Shown: positions 1 through 10,345 of the stretch, piece by piece | How the letters are laid out: each line of letters opens with the position of its first letter | Position numbering within the stretch: the stretch's first letter is position 1 | Assembly (NCBI GenBank): GCA_026874595.1 | Contig: CM049309.1 | Coordinates: forward strand, 23,503,033 to 23,567,032 | Length of the DNA: 64,000 nt | DNA from: Sipunculus nudus | Taxonomy: Eukaryota; Annelida; Sipuncula; Golfingiida; Sipunculidae | Direction of reading: 5' to 3' | Program-made: the position numbers and the translations under genes | The notes under the pieces: generated by a model | Seen by the model: only the letters and a program-made list of their open reading frames with translations | What the model was told of the DNA's origin: nothing | Databases searched by the model: none

Positions 1-602
1 TTCTGTGAGATGATCACGTACTCACAGGTCTTAATTCCGCCACATGATGTGACATGAACACGAACTCACAGGCCTTGATTCTGCTACATTCCGTGACATG
101 CAGACGTACTCACAGGCCTTGATTCCGCTAAATTCTGTGACATGGACACGTACTCACAGGCCTTGTTTCCTCTACATTCTGTGACATGGACATGTACTCA
201 CAGGTCTTGATTCCGCTACATTCTGTGACATTAACACGTGCTCAGAGGCCTTGATTCCGCTAAATTCTTTGACATGATCACGCACTCACAGACCTTGATT
301 CCGCCACATTTTGTGACATGAACACGCACTCACATGCCTAGATTCCGCTACACTCTGTGACATGAACACGTACTCGCAGGCCTCGATTCCGCTACATTCT
401 GTGACATAAACATGTGCTCACATGCCTTGTTTCTGCTACATTCTGTGAGATGTTCACGTACTCACAGGTCTTAATTCCGCCACATGATGTGACATGAACA
501 CGCACTCACAGGCCTTGATTCTGCTACATTCCGTGACATGAAGACGTACTCACAGGCCTTGATTCCGCTACATTCTGTGACATGGACACGTACTCGCAGG
601 CA
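1..602. repeat. 44-bp satellite array with 440-bp higher-order repeat
   Basis: About 13.7 tandem copies of a 44-bp unit, open at the left window edge. Unit starts at 132, 176 and 220 fix the period. Each unit has CTGTGA, a spacer of about 13 nt, then TCACAG, so it can form a 6-bp stem; CCTTGATTC and a CGCTACAT-like linker follow. The variant unit at 1 (GTGAGATG with TTAATTCCGCC) and the variants behind it recur at 441 in the same order, giving a ten-monomer higher-order period of 440 bp. No open frame can persist because 44 is not a multiple of three. Confidence 0.95.
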
Positions 603-819
603 CATACCTTGAATAAAGCACATACCTCAGCTTAGACAAACATTCCGCTACTTTATCTTGACAAGCAACAATTTGATCGCGTCCACCTCCTCCAGTCTGC
701 TACAAGTCTCGTGGAAATCAGCGTGATCCTGCTGACAAAACTGGGAGAAGACAAAACCTCCTTGGCGGTGTTTATGGCGTACAGACAAAAAGATAGGGAA
801 AACTTAACATGTTTTATAT

Positions 820-866
<47 letters not shown>

Positions 867-955
867 TAATTTGCAGTGGTTTATATAAGATTGAACTAAT
901 TAAAAGACATAATTCGCAGCATTTGTAATGTGTAATGGTTTTATTTTCCTTTCAG
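602..955. other. Intron-like spacer with (TAA)n and an ambiguous exon-like block
   Basis: This spacer precedes the terminal exon at 956. A GC-richer block at about 640-795 has fairly long open stretches on both strands, but every minus-strand frame has a stop before the good minus donor GTATGTGC (complement of about 611-620). A plus-strand reading would end in phase with the next exon only by using a weak GTACAG donor near 779. I therefore do not call an exon here. A (TAA)n microsatellite fills 821-864. Confidence 0.4.
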
Positions 956-1097
956 ACAACAAGACAGATTCGACTTGTCAAACGGTAACGCTTTTACCAA
1001 TGCAGCATATAGTTCTGTCGAGTTGAATGTTGATGCAAGTAACGGCAAAGATCAGACGATTGATACAAGCGAAGTGAAGGACGTCCCCACACTCTAA
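956..1097 (+). CDS. Terminal coding exon of an unidentified gene
   Basis: A strong acceptor (TTTTATTTTCCTTTCAG, ending at 955) is followed by one base completing a split codon and 46 sense codons, then TAA at 1095-1097. The peptide starts QQDRFDLSNGNAFTN and ends SEVKDVPTL. It is hydrophilic, with no transmembrane segment, and has a YSSV tyrosine motif like those in cytoplasmic tails of membrane proteins. I do not recognise the family. The previous exon must end with two bases of a codon; a candidate near 640-779 would fit but is weak. A last exon of a transporter, receptor or adhesion protein is possible, but that is inference from composition only. Confidence 0.5.
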
Positions 1098-2879
1098 TTC
1101 TTTCATTGGCCACAAGATGGCGTCATTAGTTTGCACCAACTGTGCTCTCAACGATCAAGTGTGTATGTGTGTAGTGGAGGGAAGATTTGGCGTTTTGAAT
1201 GAATTCGGAGAGCATCATGATGAAAAGGAATAATATATATGGCTTTGATACTCCAGATGGTTTGACCATTTCTTGAATTTGATTAATTCGCCCGTGCATG
1301 TTTTCTTCAAGTAGTATCTATTGGATATAATTCTGTATGTTTACCATTACTCGAATGAGCAAAATTATTTTCGAAATGGAACAGAAAAAGTGTATCATCT
1401 ATATTTTTGTCACCAAGAAATCAGTAGTATTACTGTTTCATGTACGTATGGTATTCATACAATATAAATATAAACTGGTTTTCAAGGCCAAAAGAGTAGG
1501 GTTCTCAGGCACTTCAATTTATCTTCTAAAAGATGAAAATCAAAATGAAAATTTAGATGCGGGGTTTAGAATTGACGCGGGCGGTGCCTGAGAACCTTAC
1601 CTTTTATTTTTTTGCCTAAGATTTGTATTGTTAATTGTATCTAGAATAGATCCGACATTCAAAACGTGCTTGTTAATTAAGATTCTTCTCATCAGTAGAT
1701 ATCTGTGATAGGAAAGTTTGTGCTAAATGATTATGCAGAGGTGACTAATGAAGTTAAATAACTGTTTTCAAGTCAAATTCTGTGCACCTGTCGACGAGCT
1801 CTCACAATATTAAAAAGTAAATTGTTCAAAATTATTTTGACACATAACTTAAGATCTGTATATATATATATATATACTCCGCTATTTTTGTTTTGAAATT
1901 ATATCATTAGGACGGTTTTTGTTTGAAGTTGTAATTAATTAAGATGCAAAATTCTTTGTTTTATTTTATTTTATTACTTTATAATAGTATGTTTGAATTC
2001 AGCAGTTCACAAGGGCTGAATGTTTGTGATAAGATTATGTAACATATCATATAATTATACTTAATAACACTCACTAATCTCAACGATAATCATCATCACA
2101 ACTATTTCCCTCAGGAATCTGTCTTTATCATATCGAATGACGTGATGTAGATATGTGACGTCACGCTGGTGTTGGATACATATTTTACATATAACATTTT
2201 TATATTGTGTGGTGTGGTTTAATTAGATAGACATTAGCTGCAGTTTAATTAAGTCCATGGGAACACATGCAGGGCCCTGGCGGCCCATTTATCAGCGTTG
2301 AATATGTGATATTAGTGACAGCTTAATTACACCGCGATCCACTAATATTGAGTTATGGACCAATAAATCTTTTTACTCTTTTCCTAATTGAATTGCTTGT
2401 CGAAATCATCTGTTATTATGGCTAACATGCCCTTGCGCCAATCACACTAAATAAGGATACGATTTATTATATTGACCCTCATTTTAAGGTCGGCACATAA
2501 TGCTGATCCCGACGTCCTTGATGGCATAATAATTTGTTTAAAAGCCCTGCATGGCTCTGCATGAAGAATAAAAAGACCGAGACACTTTGTACATGTTTAT
2601 TCAGTTCGTTGTTTGATCCGGCCTACCACTGTGCTGGGAATTACGTCAAATAAGCAGATAATTAGTACAGCTCAATTGAAGAATTGATCGAAAGGCCACG
2701 CCGTTTCTCTTTCTTATAAATGTTAAAAGGGTTTTACACAAATCTCTGACTTATGTCGAGGCATGAATTCAGGATTGTATTTCCATCCTATTCCTGTCTT
2801 ATTTTGGTTTATGTTCTGTTATACATTCACCTTATATAAAATTATTTTATTTCACACTTTCTACGATAAGCCTTTTTGA
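1098..2879. other. AT-rich sequence, 3' UTR then intergenic
   Basis: The start is probably the 3' UTR of the exon ending at 1097; the first plain AATAAA I see is near 2362, so the transcript end is unclear. A short (TA)n run lies near 1858-1876 and a palindromic CRE (TGACGTCA) at 2156-2163. I see no coding signal: the longest open frame, 1337-1591, has no splice or composition support. Confidence 0.4.
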
Positions 2880-3115
2880 TGGTTCCATAGAGAACTATAT
2901 ACCTTTCAAGGTTCCCCACTCAGTCCACTGTAAAGAACCTTCAATGGTTCCTCTCGAAACCTTAAATAGATTCTGGGTGGAACATTTACGGTTCCATAAA
3001 AGAACCATTGGGCGGTTCCAAAAAAACACGTGTTTAAGGTTCCAGAAAGAAACCTTTAGGTTCTCTACGCGGTCCACTGCGAAGAACCCTTTTGGGTTCT
3101 ACCCCGAACGTATTT
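2880..3115. repeat. GGTTC/GAACC interspersed hairpin repeat, copy 1
   Basis: A cluster of alternating GGTTC and GAACC words spaced 5-30 nt apart, able to fold into several short hairpins. GTCCACTG between a GGTTC and an AAGAACC occurs twice (around 2927-2940 and 3070-3093), so the element is itself an internal tandem of about 145 bp. A second copy in opposite orientation lies at 63376-63560. This looks like a non-autonomous interspersed repeat; superfamily not determined. Confidence 0.75.
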
Positions 3116-3385
3116 TCTTCTTAGAGTATAGTTCTGGCATCCTTGAAGTATCGGTCTTATCTCTCCATTTTGATCTCTTACTCGTCTCCCCTTGCTTATA
3201 AGTTTCACACTTACCGCCCTCCTGTCTCTTTGTATCTTAAGCCGGGTGCTCACTACCCGATTTCATTACGCGACATTGTCGGGCGACTTTTGCCGCAGAT
3301 TTTCTAAAATTCGGTTTCGATTTAGTTGGCCGATTTTCGGTGTCACATTTACCGACGCGCTCGTTTCCACTTCGATTATCGTTAA

Positions 3386-3533
3386 AGATGGCGATCTGCT
3401 ACTGAGCTTGCTACAGCAGAGAAAACCAAAAGGATATGCTTGTTCGCTTTGTGGCTTGTCGGCAGAGATATGCAATGGCAGAATCTTTATATGCGGGTTA
3501 AGCTTTGGGAGAAGAGAAGAGAGGAACTAGTGG
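3386..3533 (+). pseudogene. Harbinger-type transposase amino-terminal relic
   Basis: Inside the element with inverted ends at 3240 and 4490. The sequence starts just after ATTATCGTTAAAGATGGCGA, reads DLLLSLLQQRKPK, loses frame near 3430 and resumes as QNLYMRVKLWEKRREELVA before a TAG. Short basic amino termini like this precede the DDE nuclease in Harbinger proteins, but the DDE part is absent here. The frame change and stop make it a pseudogene. Family assignment rests on the element ends more than on the peptide. Confidence 0.5.
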
Positions 3534-4046
3534 CATAGTATACGATTCACATGTATGCGAATTGAGAGAGGAGGAAGAACCGCCCCTCATCAATTTTACT
3601 TTGTTATCTATGCACATCTTCAGTCATCAGCTTTATTTGGTAAAACCCTACATCCAGCATCAAGGTATCAGATACCTACGGGCCATTTCACCAGGTACGA
3701 GACTTTCAATAACACACATGGTGGGTTATAAGTAATCATCACAACTCAAATTTAAAAAAAGATGAAATTCTACGTGCACGTTTGTGTGATTTTTAGGATA
3801 CACGATATGTATTCTTCTGTATCCTTTGTAAATCAGCTTAACCTTTATCAGCCTCATTTGACTGCTACTTACAACAAACGTCAATAGCAGCAGACACTTT
3901 GTGTAATTAAGTTTTAATTTTATCATGATATGCCGTAGAAGTGGGATGATCAATTATATATCAGGCGACTCTCTATAATATATCAGGTCAAACATATAAA
4001 AAATGGATTTAAGTAAATCATGGCTAAATATGATGGGCAATCCCTG

Positions 4047-4120
4047 GCGGTGGCTCAATGAATAAAGTGTGCTAGGGATCCGGCCCCATGAATGGTATTG
4101 GGTTTACCTATACACATCAA
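4047..4120 (+). repeat. Possible tRNA-derived SINE head
   Basis: GGCGGTGGCTCAATGAATA resembles a polymerase III A box (TRGYNNARNNGG) and GGGTTTACCTATAC, about 50 nt later, a degenerate B box. A (TA)/(TG) microsatellite follows, as often occurs behind SINE heads. No intact tRNA fold is present. It sits inside the Harbinger-type element, so it would be a secondary insertion. Weak call. Confidence 0.25.
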
Positions 4121-4490
4121 GTACATTGTATATATGTATATATATATATATATGTGTGTGTGTGTATGTATATGTGTGTGTGTAAATTGATGGATAGAGA
4201 GTACGGTAGATATACCATCAAAGAATGTACAATCTGGGCCAAACAAAATAAGCAGAAATCGGCCGATTTTGTCGCACGTAACGGCTCACTACAAGATTTC
4301 GCTAATCGCCCGATAAAATCGGCCGATTTTCTTTGACAGTGCTAGACCCTTGGCGGCTCCGATTTTTTACGCCGACGCGACAAAATCGCGTCGCTTGGGG
4401 TGTCACACTACACGACGATGTACCCCCGTCGGTACATAGTCGGCAGATCGTATGAATCAGCCGATAAAATCGGTAAGTGAGCCGCCGGCT

Positions 4491-7400
4491 TCATACATTT
4501 GCTTTACTGTAGACGCGGTATATAACCCCTAACTTTCTATCCAAATTATACCTAGCCGAATTAAAGACCCAATCCTTCTTGTTTGTCAACAGTTCTTGAT
4601 AGTGATTAATTTCCATGTCTGGTAACGAATAGTTTGTCACCGAAGATAAATTTAAGATCAGCACAAGCTTATCAATTATAACATGTTTTTTTAATTATTC
4701 AATTTCGTCCTGGGTCATTTTCTCTAGTTAGCAGGACCATTGTTTCCAATTGAACCTGTGTGTGATCAAGGACATGGCACAGTGATATGGGAACAAGAGC
4801 CATTACAAGCCTCTAATACACATTATAATTTTGCGTGTGATAGAAATTTGCGAATTTCAGAAACCTCTTGAAAATGCTTCCGCAGTCTGCTTTAACATTT
4901 CCATTCATGAAAACATCTGTGAGGGAGTGGAATACATTTTAAATAGTTCAGTCAATATCAACCAGATGGCGCATCAGACCAAACCGAAGAAAAAAATCAC
5001 GATGGATAGTTGGCGAAAGTGTGGCCCGTGTGAATTCGATAACCGCCTCCAAATGGTAGCTTGACTTAGTATGTATATCTGCAGAATTCCATTTTGCTTT
5101 GGGACATCAAGACAGGGCGGATGCACACGGGTTCTATTATTTATATCCATGTGTCACCCAGTCGGGGTGAATATCTCACCTTCGGATCCTGATTACTGAG
5201 TAATCAGTACTAATTATTCCATTGCTGGGTCATATACCGCCGAGGAACCGCCGAAAGGCTAGAGGTAAGATTATACCTCGAACTAATAAAATAAAGACTT
5301 GTTGATGAGCAACCTGTTATTTCGGAGGTCTAAATTAATGATATTCAAAATATCCACTGTTGTTAGCTCCGCCTAGAGGACATATTTTGAAATTCACACA
5401 GTTGGTCGTTACTGGATGCGAAATTATGCGATAGACAATTAATAAAGATGCCTTCCTGTTTTATACAAAAGTGCTGTGTCTATAATAATAACTAAACAAG
5501 ACCTGTTGATGGTGCAGGTCTTGTCTGTTTGTATTTTCTCGTATGTTTGCCCCGAATATACCAGTTCTAATTGCTGTGGAATAAGAGATAACCTGGTACG
5601 GGCGGTAAAAGGAGTTACTAGTGATTGAGTGTACTAGAATGTCTAAAGGAGGTTACAATTAGACTAATTTAACCCTTCTTGGCTCCCAGTGCATATTAAA
5701 ATCATCCTGATGCCCTCCTGGCTCTGGTTTCTGGTTGCTGGTGTCACATTGTCTTCCTCAGACTCATGGACGGTTATATCTTTCCACGATATGTTGTTCG
5801 TGAACTGCATGCATTTCTCTACTGAAATATAACAAGGAGTTTGACGAATTCTGTTGATATGAAGGCACCAGACTCACTTTAACATGTATCGGGCATCTCA
5901 GCCAAAGATACATTTAAACCCACCATTAAGCATGCCCCATCCAGCATATTTTAAAGGAAGAAATATTACCAAAGACGCCGGATAAGTCTATTAAGCTACA
6001 TGTGTAAGCCTTGTGCAACTCTTCAGTATTCAAAGAGAACAACAGTTATTAATTAACAACACAATGTGCCAACTGCCGTCTATTAGTTTATTGAACCTAA
6101 TCCCTAACAGAAATGTGTCACAATCGTAGGCGCTTGACTTGTCCGTATACTAGCTCAATAACTGACACTGCAACGCCTATATTCTCTTATTACCGCTCAC
6201 ATTGCCGATATGCTCGTTCTCTACCAATATATGAAACAAGACTTACCAAAAAATATTTATTTGTAAATAAAACCCTCCACGTTTACCTTACAAGCCTTCC
6301 TTGGTCTCCCTTCTTTCAGATATATATAGATGACATTTGTTATAAGTGATCTGTAAACCATGAACGGTCATAGATTTAATTCTGAAGGATAGATGTATTG
6401 ACCATTTTACATGGCATTTTATTTGATATTTAATGTAAACCAGTTTAAAGCATCTAATAAATGTTCTGTAAAAGTAAACGGACATTTATTCCATATATAT
6501 ATGAACGATAATTTGGGAATTGCTAGAGCAAGCAAGTCAAGCGCCTGTGGTCACAACGGGCGAACTTCGTGCCTGAATCAGCAAGACATCTATCTATATA
6601 GAACCCTATCTCTTATAGACAATGTACCCTGCGGACTGATGTGAACTAATGAACTGCTTATATTTTAGGCAAAAATATAAATATCAAGATTCCTTTGGCC
6701 GTTGAATAATTGGAGTGTATCAGACCGGAATCTTGATTCCATCAGTTCACAGCGACGTTAATTGTGACTGCGAGCTAATCCTTTGAAGAACAGATCAGCT
6801 TCTCATTAGCGTTGAAATCACCAGGCCGTTTCCCTATGGAGGACCGGGGCCTCTTTTAGTTCTTCTTTATCGGTTAGTGGGTTAATTATTGCAAAGGATC
6901 TTCCACAACTCTTCTGACAATATTGACGGCCAAAGTACACAGCCGTTGCGGCATCTTTGAACGAGGATGTTTTGCACCTGGACGTGCCAAACCCCTGGAG
7001 GTTATATTAAGGGATGTTTAGAAACGCAATTTTCTCTACAACATACTTTGCTACCTGTTCATTTAATTGCATTTGTTCAATACCTTTAATAAAACTTGAA
7101 TTTATGGAACCATGGCGTCAAACCACAGATGTTAAGTCCCAATTTAATTCTACTAGTTTTCAGTCTAAAGCACCTGATATTGCTTCATGATTATTGTTAA
7201 CAATCATCATTTACATTAATGCAAGCACATTTTTGCCCAAACTCGACAGCATTTTTATTATTTGTCGGCTGCCTTCTTTGAGATTTGGTTCATCCTTGCC
7301 GGACGTACTCACGGCCCTGGCGTTTGATGAAGCCGGAGGTGTCGGTCTACTCTTAACAAGCATGCTATAAAGTAAACCAGCGGGCCTCGTACCATAACGT

Positions 7401-8454
7401 GGAGTATGTCTTTACACAGTTCTGTTTGATCCTGCAGTATTGGCACCTCACCTGTAACTATAGGTGTTTGTAGGTCACAACATGTCGATCAGACTCATCT
7501 TCCGATGGTTCACCAAGTGAACAAGGCTTTTTTATAACAAGGGTCCGTGGAAAAGCTAATACCTGAATTAGGTCACACACGCACTTTAAGTTATATTTAT
7601 TTCGTAGGAATGTAAGGCAGGTGAGCGTTCTTAACTAAGATAAGCATAAAAATTCAGGTGATAATGTATTATAAATATACATATAAAAATTTCATATATA
7701 CATTCATTAAGGACATAAGTATAAGCGACGTAAATAATAAAGTGATATAATGGTGTACATGTACATAAAATACAAGACTTGTACGTTTTTGTCACAATAC
7801 CCCATTATTTTGCAAAAAAATCGCACCATGGGCAAAAGCTGCTATTCTTGGCTCGAGGCCCCTTTTCTGCCACGTATGTCAATGAGACTTGTCATATGTG
7901 AAATAAACATACTTTTTATTATATACTGAAGCACTTTGTGGCATCCTCTGACGCCACCGTGCAGCGATCGTTGATGTGTTATCAAGTGTAGTACTCAAGA
8001 ACACCACATGGGGGAGGTGTGGTACAACCAATGTGACGTCACATCGCGGCGTCTGTTACATCCATCACACCATCCCAACAAAGGTGTTGTTAAATGCCGA
8101 TACTTGAAAATATAACTGACGATGACGCCCAGTTAAGTGATATTACAGAGAAATTCTGAGTGCAGACGCCCCACTGTCATATATTATTTACGTAGCTCTG
8201 AAGTTATGAGGTGAAACCCACATAAGAGGACAGGAAGGAAAGGACCCTTCCAAACTATAGTATACAGTTGCTTGTGTATAAATCCCGTGTATCAAAATGA
8301 TATAATTACATAGACTCCCTCATTAATATAATAATCAGTAATATCAGTGGATCATCAGAGGCCGATCATTTTTGTGACTCGTATATATAGCAAGGCAGTA
8401 AACGCAGGAAATTAAGAAATGTCAAGTAACAACATACGAACATTTTTGTCCCTT
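4491..8454. other. Intergenic or intronic sequence without recognisable genes
   Basis: AT-rich sequence with no frame supported by splice signals. A perfect 10-bp stem with 9-nt loop lies at 5496-5524 and a palindromic CRE at 8034-8041. A good acceptor-like tract ends at about 6319 but only nine codons follow before a stop. The open frames at 6113-6349 and 6411-6644 show no family features. Confidence 0.4.
5496..5524. other. Perfect 10-bp hairpin
   Basis: ACAAGACCTG, a nine-nucleotide loop, then CAGGTCTTGT. It lies in AT-rich DNA and is not the histone 3' stem-loop. It could be a hairpin in an unknown transcript or a small transposon relic. Confidence 0.4.
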
Positions 8455-10345
8455 TGTTACATGCCTGGACAAAGTAATGTGAGACGTAACATGCCTAGAC
8501 ACAGTAATGTGAGACATGACATGCCTAAACACAGTAATGTGAGACATGACATGCCTAAACACAGTAATGTGAGACATGACATGCCTGGACAGGTAATGTG
8601 AGACATGACACTCCTAGACAATAATGTGAGACATGACATGCCTAGACACAGTAATGTGAGACATGACATGCCTTGACACAGTAATGTGAGACATGACATG
8701 CCTTAACACAGTAATGTGAGACATGACATGCCTAAACACAGTTATGTGAGACATGACATGCCTGGACACAGTAATGTGAGACATGACACTCCGAGACAAT
8801 TTTGTGAGACATGACATGCCTAGACACAGTAATGTGAGGCGTGACATGCCCGGACAGAGACGTAACATGCCTAGACACAGTAGTGTGAGACGTGACATGC
8901 CTGGACACAGTACTGTGAGACGTAACATGCCTGGACACAGAACTGTGAGACATGAAATGCCTGGACACAGTAATGTGAGGCGTGACATGCGCAGACACAG
9001 TACTGTGAGACGTGACATGCCTGGACACAGTACTGTGAGACGTGACATGCCTGGACACAGTACTGTGAGGCGTGTCATGCCCGGAAACAGTAATATGATG
9101 CGTGACATGCCTGGACAAAGTAATGTGAAACATGACATCCCTGGACAGAGTAATGTGAGACGCGACATGCCTTGACACAGTAATGTGAGACATGACATGC
9201 CCAAACACAGAAATGTGAGACATGACATGCCTAGACACAGGGATGTGAGACATGACATGCCCAGACACAGTAATGTGAGACTGACATGCCTGGACACAGT
9301 TATGTGAGACATGGCATGCCTGGACAGAGTAATTTGAGACGCGAAATACCTGGACACAGTTATGTGAGACGTGACATGCCTGGGCACAGTAATGTGAGAC
9401 ATGACACTCCTAGACAATAATGTGAGACATAACATGCCTAGACACAGTAATGTGAGACATGACATGCCTAAACACAGTAATGTGAGACATGACATGCCTG
9501 GACACAGTAATGTGAGACATGACACTCCTAGACAATAATGTGAGACATAACATGCCTAGACACAGTAATGTGAGACATGACACTCCTAGACAATAATGTG
9601 AGACATAACATGCCTTGACACAGTAATGTGAGGCGTGACATGCCTGGACACAGTACTGTGAGACGTAACACGCCTGGACACAGAACTGTGAGACGTGAAA
9701 TGCCTGGACACAGTAATGTGAGGCGTGACATGCGCAGACACAGTACTGTGAGACGTGACATGCCTGGACACAGTACTGTGAGGCGTGTCATGCCCGGACA
9801 CAGTAATGTGATGCGTGACATGCCTGGACAAAGTAATGTGAAACATGACATGCCTAGACAGAGTATTGTGAGACATGACATGCCTTAACACAGTAACGTG
9901 AAGACGCAGTACTGTGAGGCGTGACCTGCCCAGACACAGTAATGTGAGACATGACATGCATGTACACAGTAATGTGAGACTGACATGTCTGGATACAGTA
10001 ATGTGAGACATGACATGCCTGGACACAGTAATGTGAGACATGACATGCCTAGACACAGGAATGTGAGACATGACATGCCGAGACACAGTAATGTGAGACT
10101 GACATGCGTCGACACAGGAATGTGAGACATGACATACCTGGACTCAGTTATGTGAGACATGACATGCCGAGACACAGTAATGTGAGACATGACATACCTG
10201 GACTCAGTAATGTGAGACAAGACATGCCTAGACACAGGAATGTGAGACGTAACCTGCATCGACACATCAATGTGAGACGTGACACGTTAAAGCCAGGCGT
10301 GACATACCAGGACTCAATTTAACCAGGCGTTACTTACCAGAAAAT
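8455..10345. repeat. 30-bp minisatellite, about 62 copies
   Basis: A tandem array of a 30-bp unit with consensus CATGCCTGGACACAG then TAATGTGAGACATGA. Variant units (GGCGTGACATGCGCAGAC, TACTGTGAGACG, shortened CTCCTAGACAATAATG) recur in the same order in two blocks offset by 743 bp (for example 8988 and 9731), so a segment of the array was duplicated. Because the period is divisible by three, long open frames exist on both strands (up to 303 codons on the minus strand), built of ten-residue repeats. I regard these as by-products of the period. Confidence 0.95.

Larger units (their letters stand above)
3240..4490 (+). mobile_element. PIF/Harbinger-type DNA transposon, decayed
   Basis: The left end begins AGCCGGGTGCTCACTACCCG; the reverse complement of the right end begins AGCCGGCGGCTCACTTACCG. 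They match at about 22 of 27 positions, giving clear terminal inverted repeats. The flanking 3-bp words are TTA (3237-3239) and TCA (4491-4493), one mismatch from the TWA duplication typical of PIF/Harbinger. From about 3386 the plus strand reads like a transposase amino terminus (LLLSLLQQRK, then after a frame change NLYMRVKLWEKRREELV) and ends at a stop near 3531. The rest carries a (TA)/(TG) microsatellite at 4130-4183 and palindromic AATCGGCCGATTTT blocks. It cannot be autonomous. Confidence 0.8.

Noticed and set aside
640-800. Exon-like block left of the terminal exon
   Set aside because: Both strands read partly open; the plus reading needs a weak donor and the minus reading has stops before its good donor.
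8614-9525. 303-codon minus-strand open frame of ten-residue repeats
   Set aside because: It arises from the 30-bp period; comparable frames exist on the other strand and in other phases, and there is no splice, start or composition evidence.
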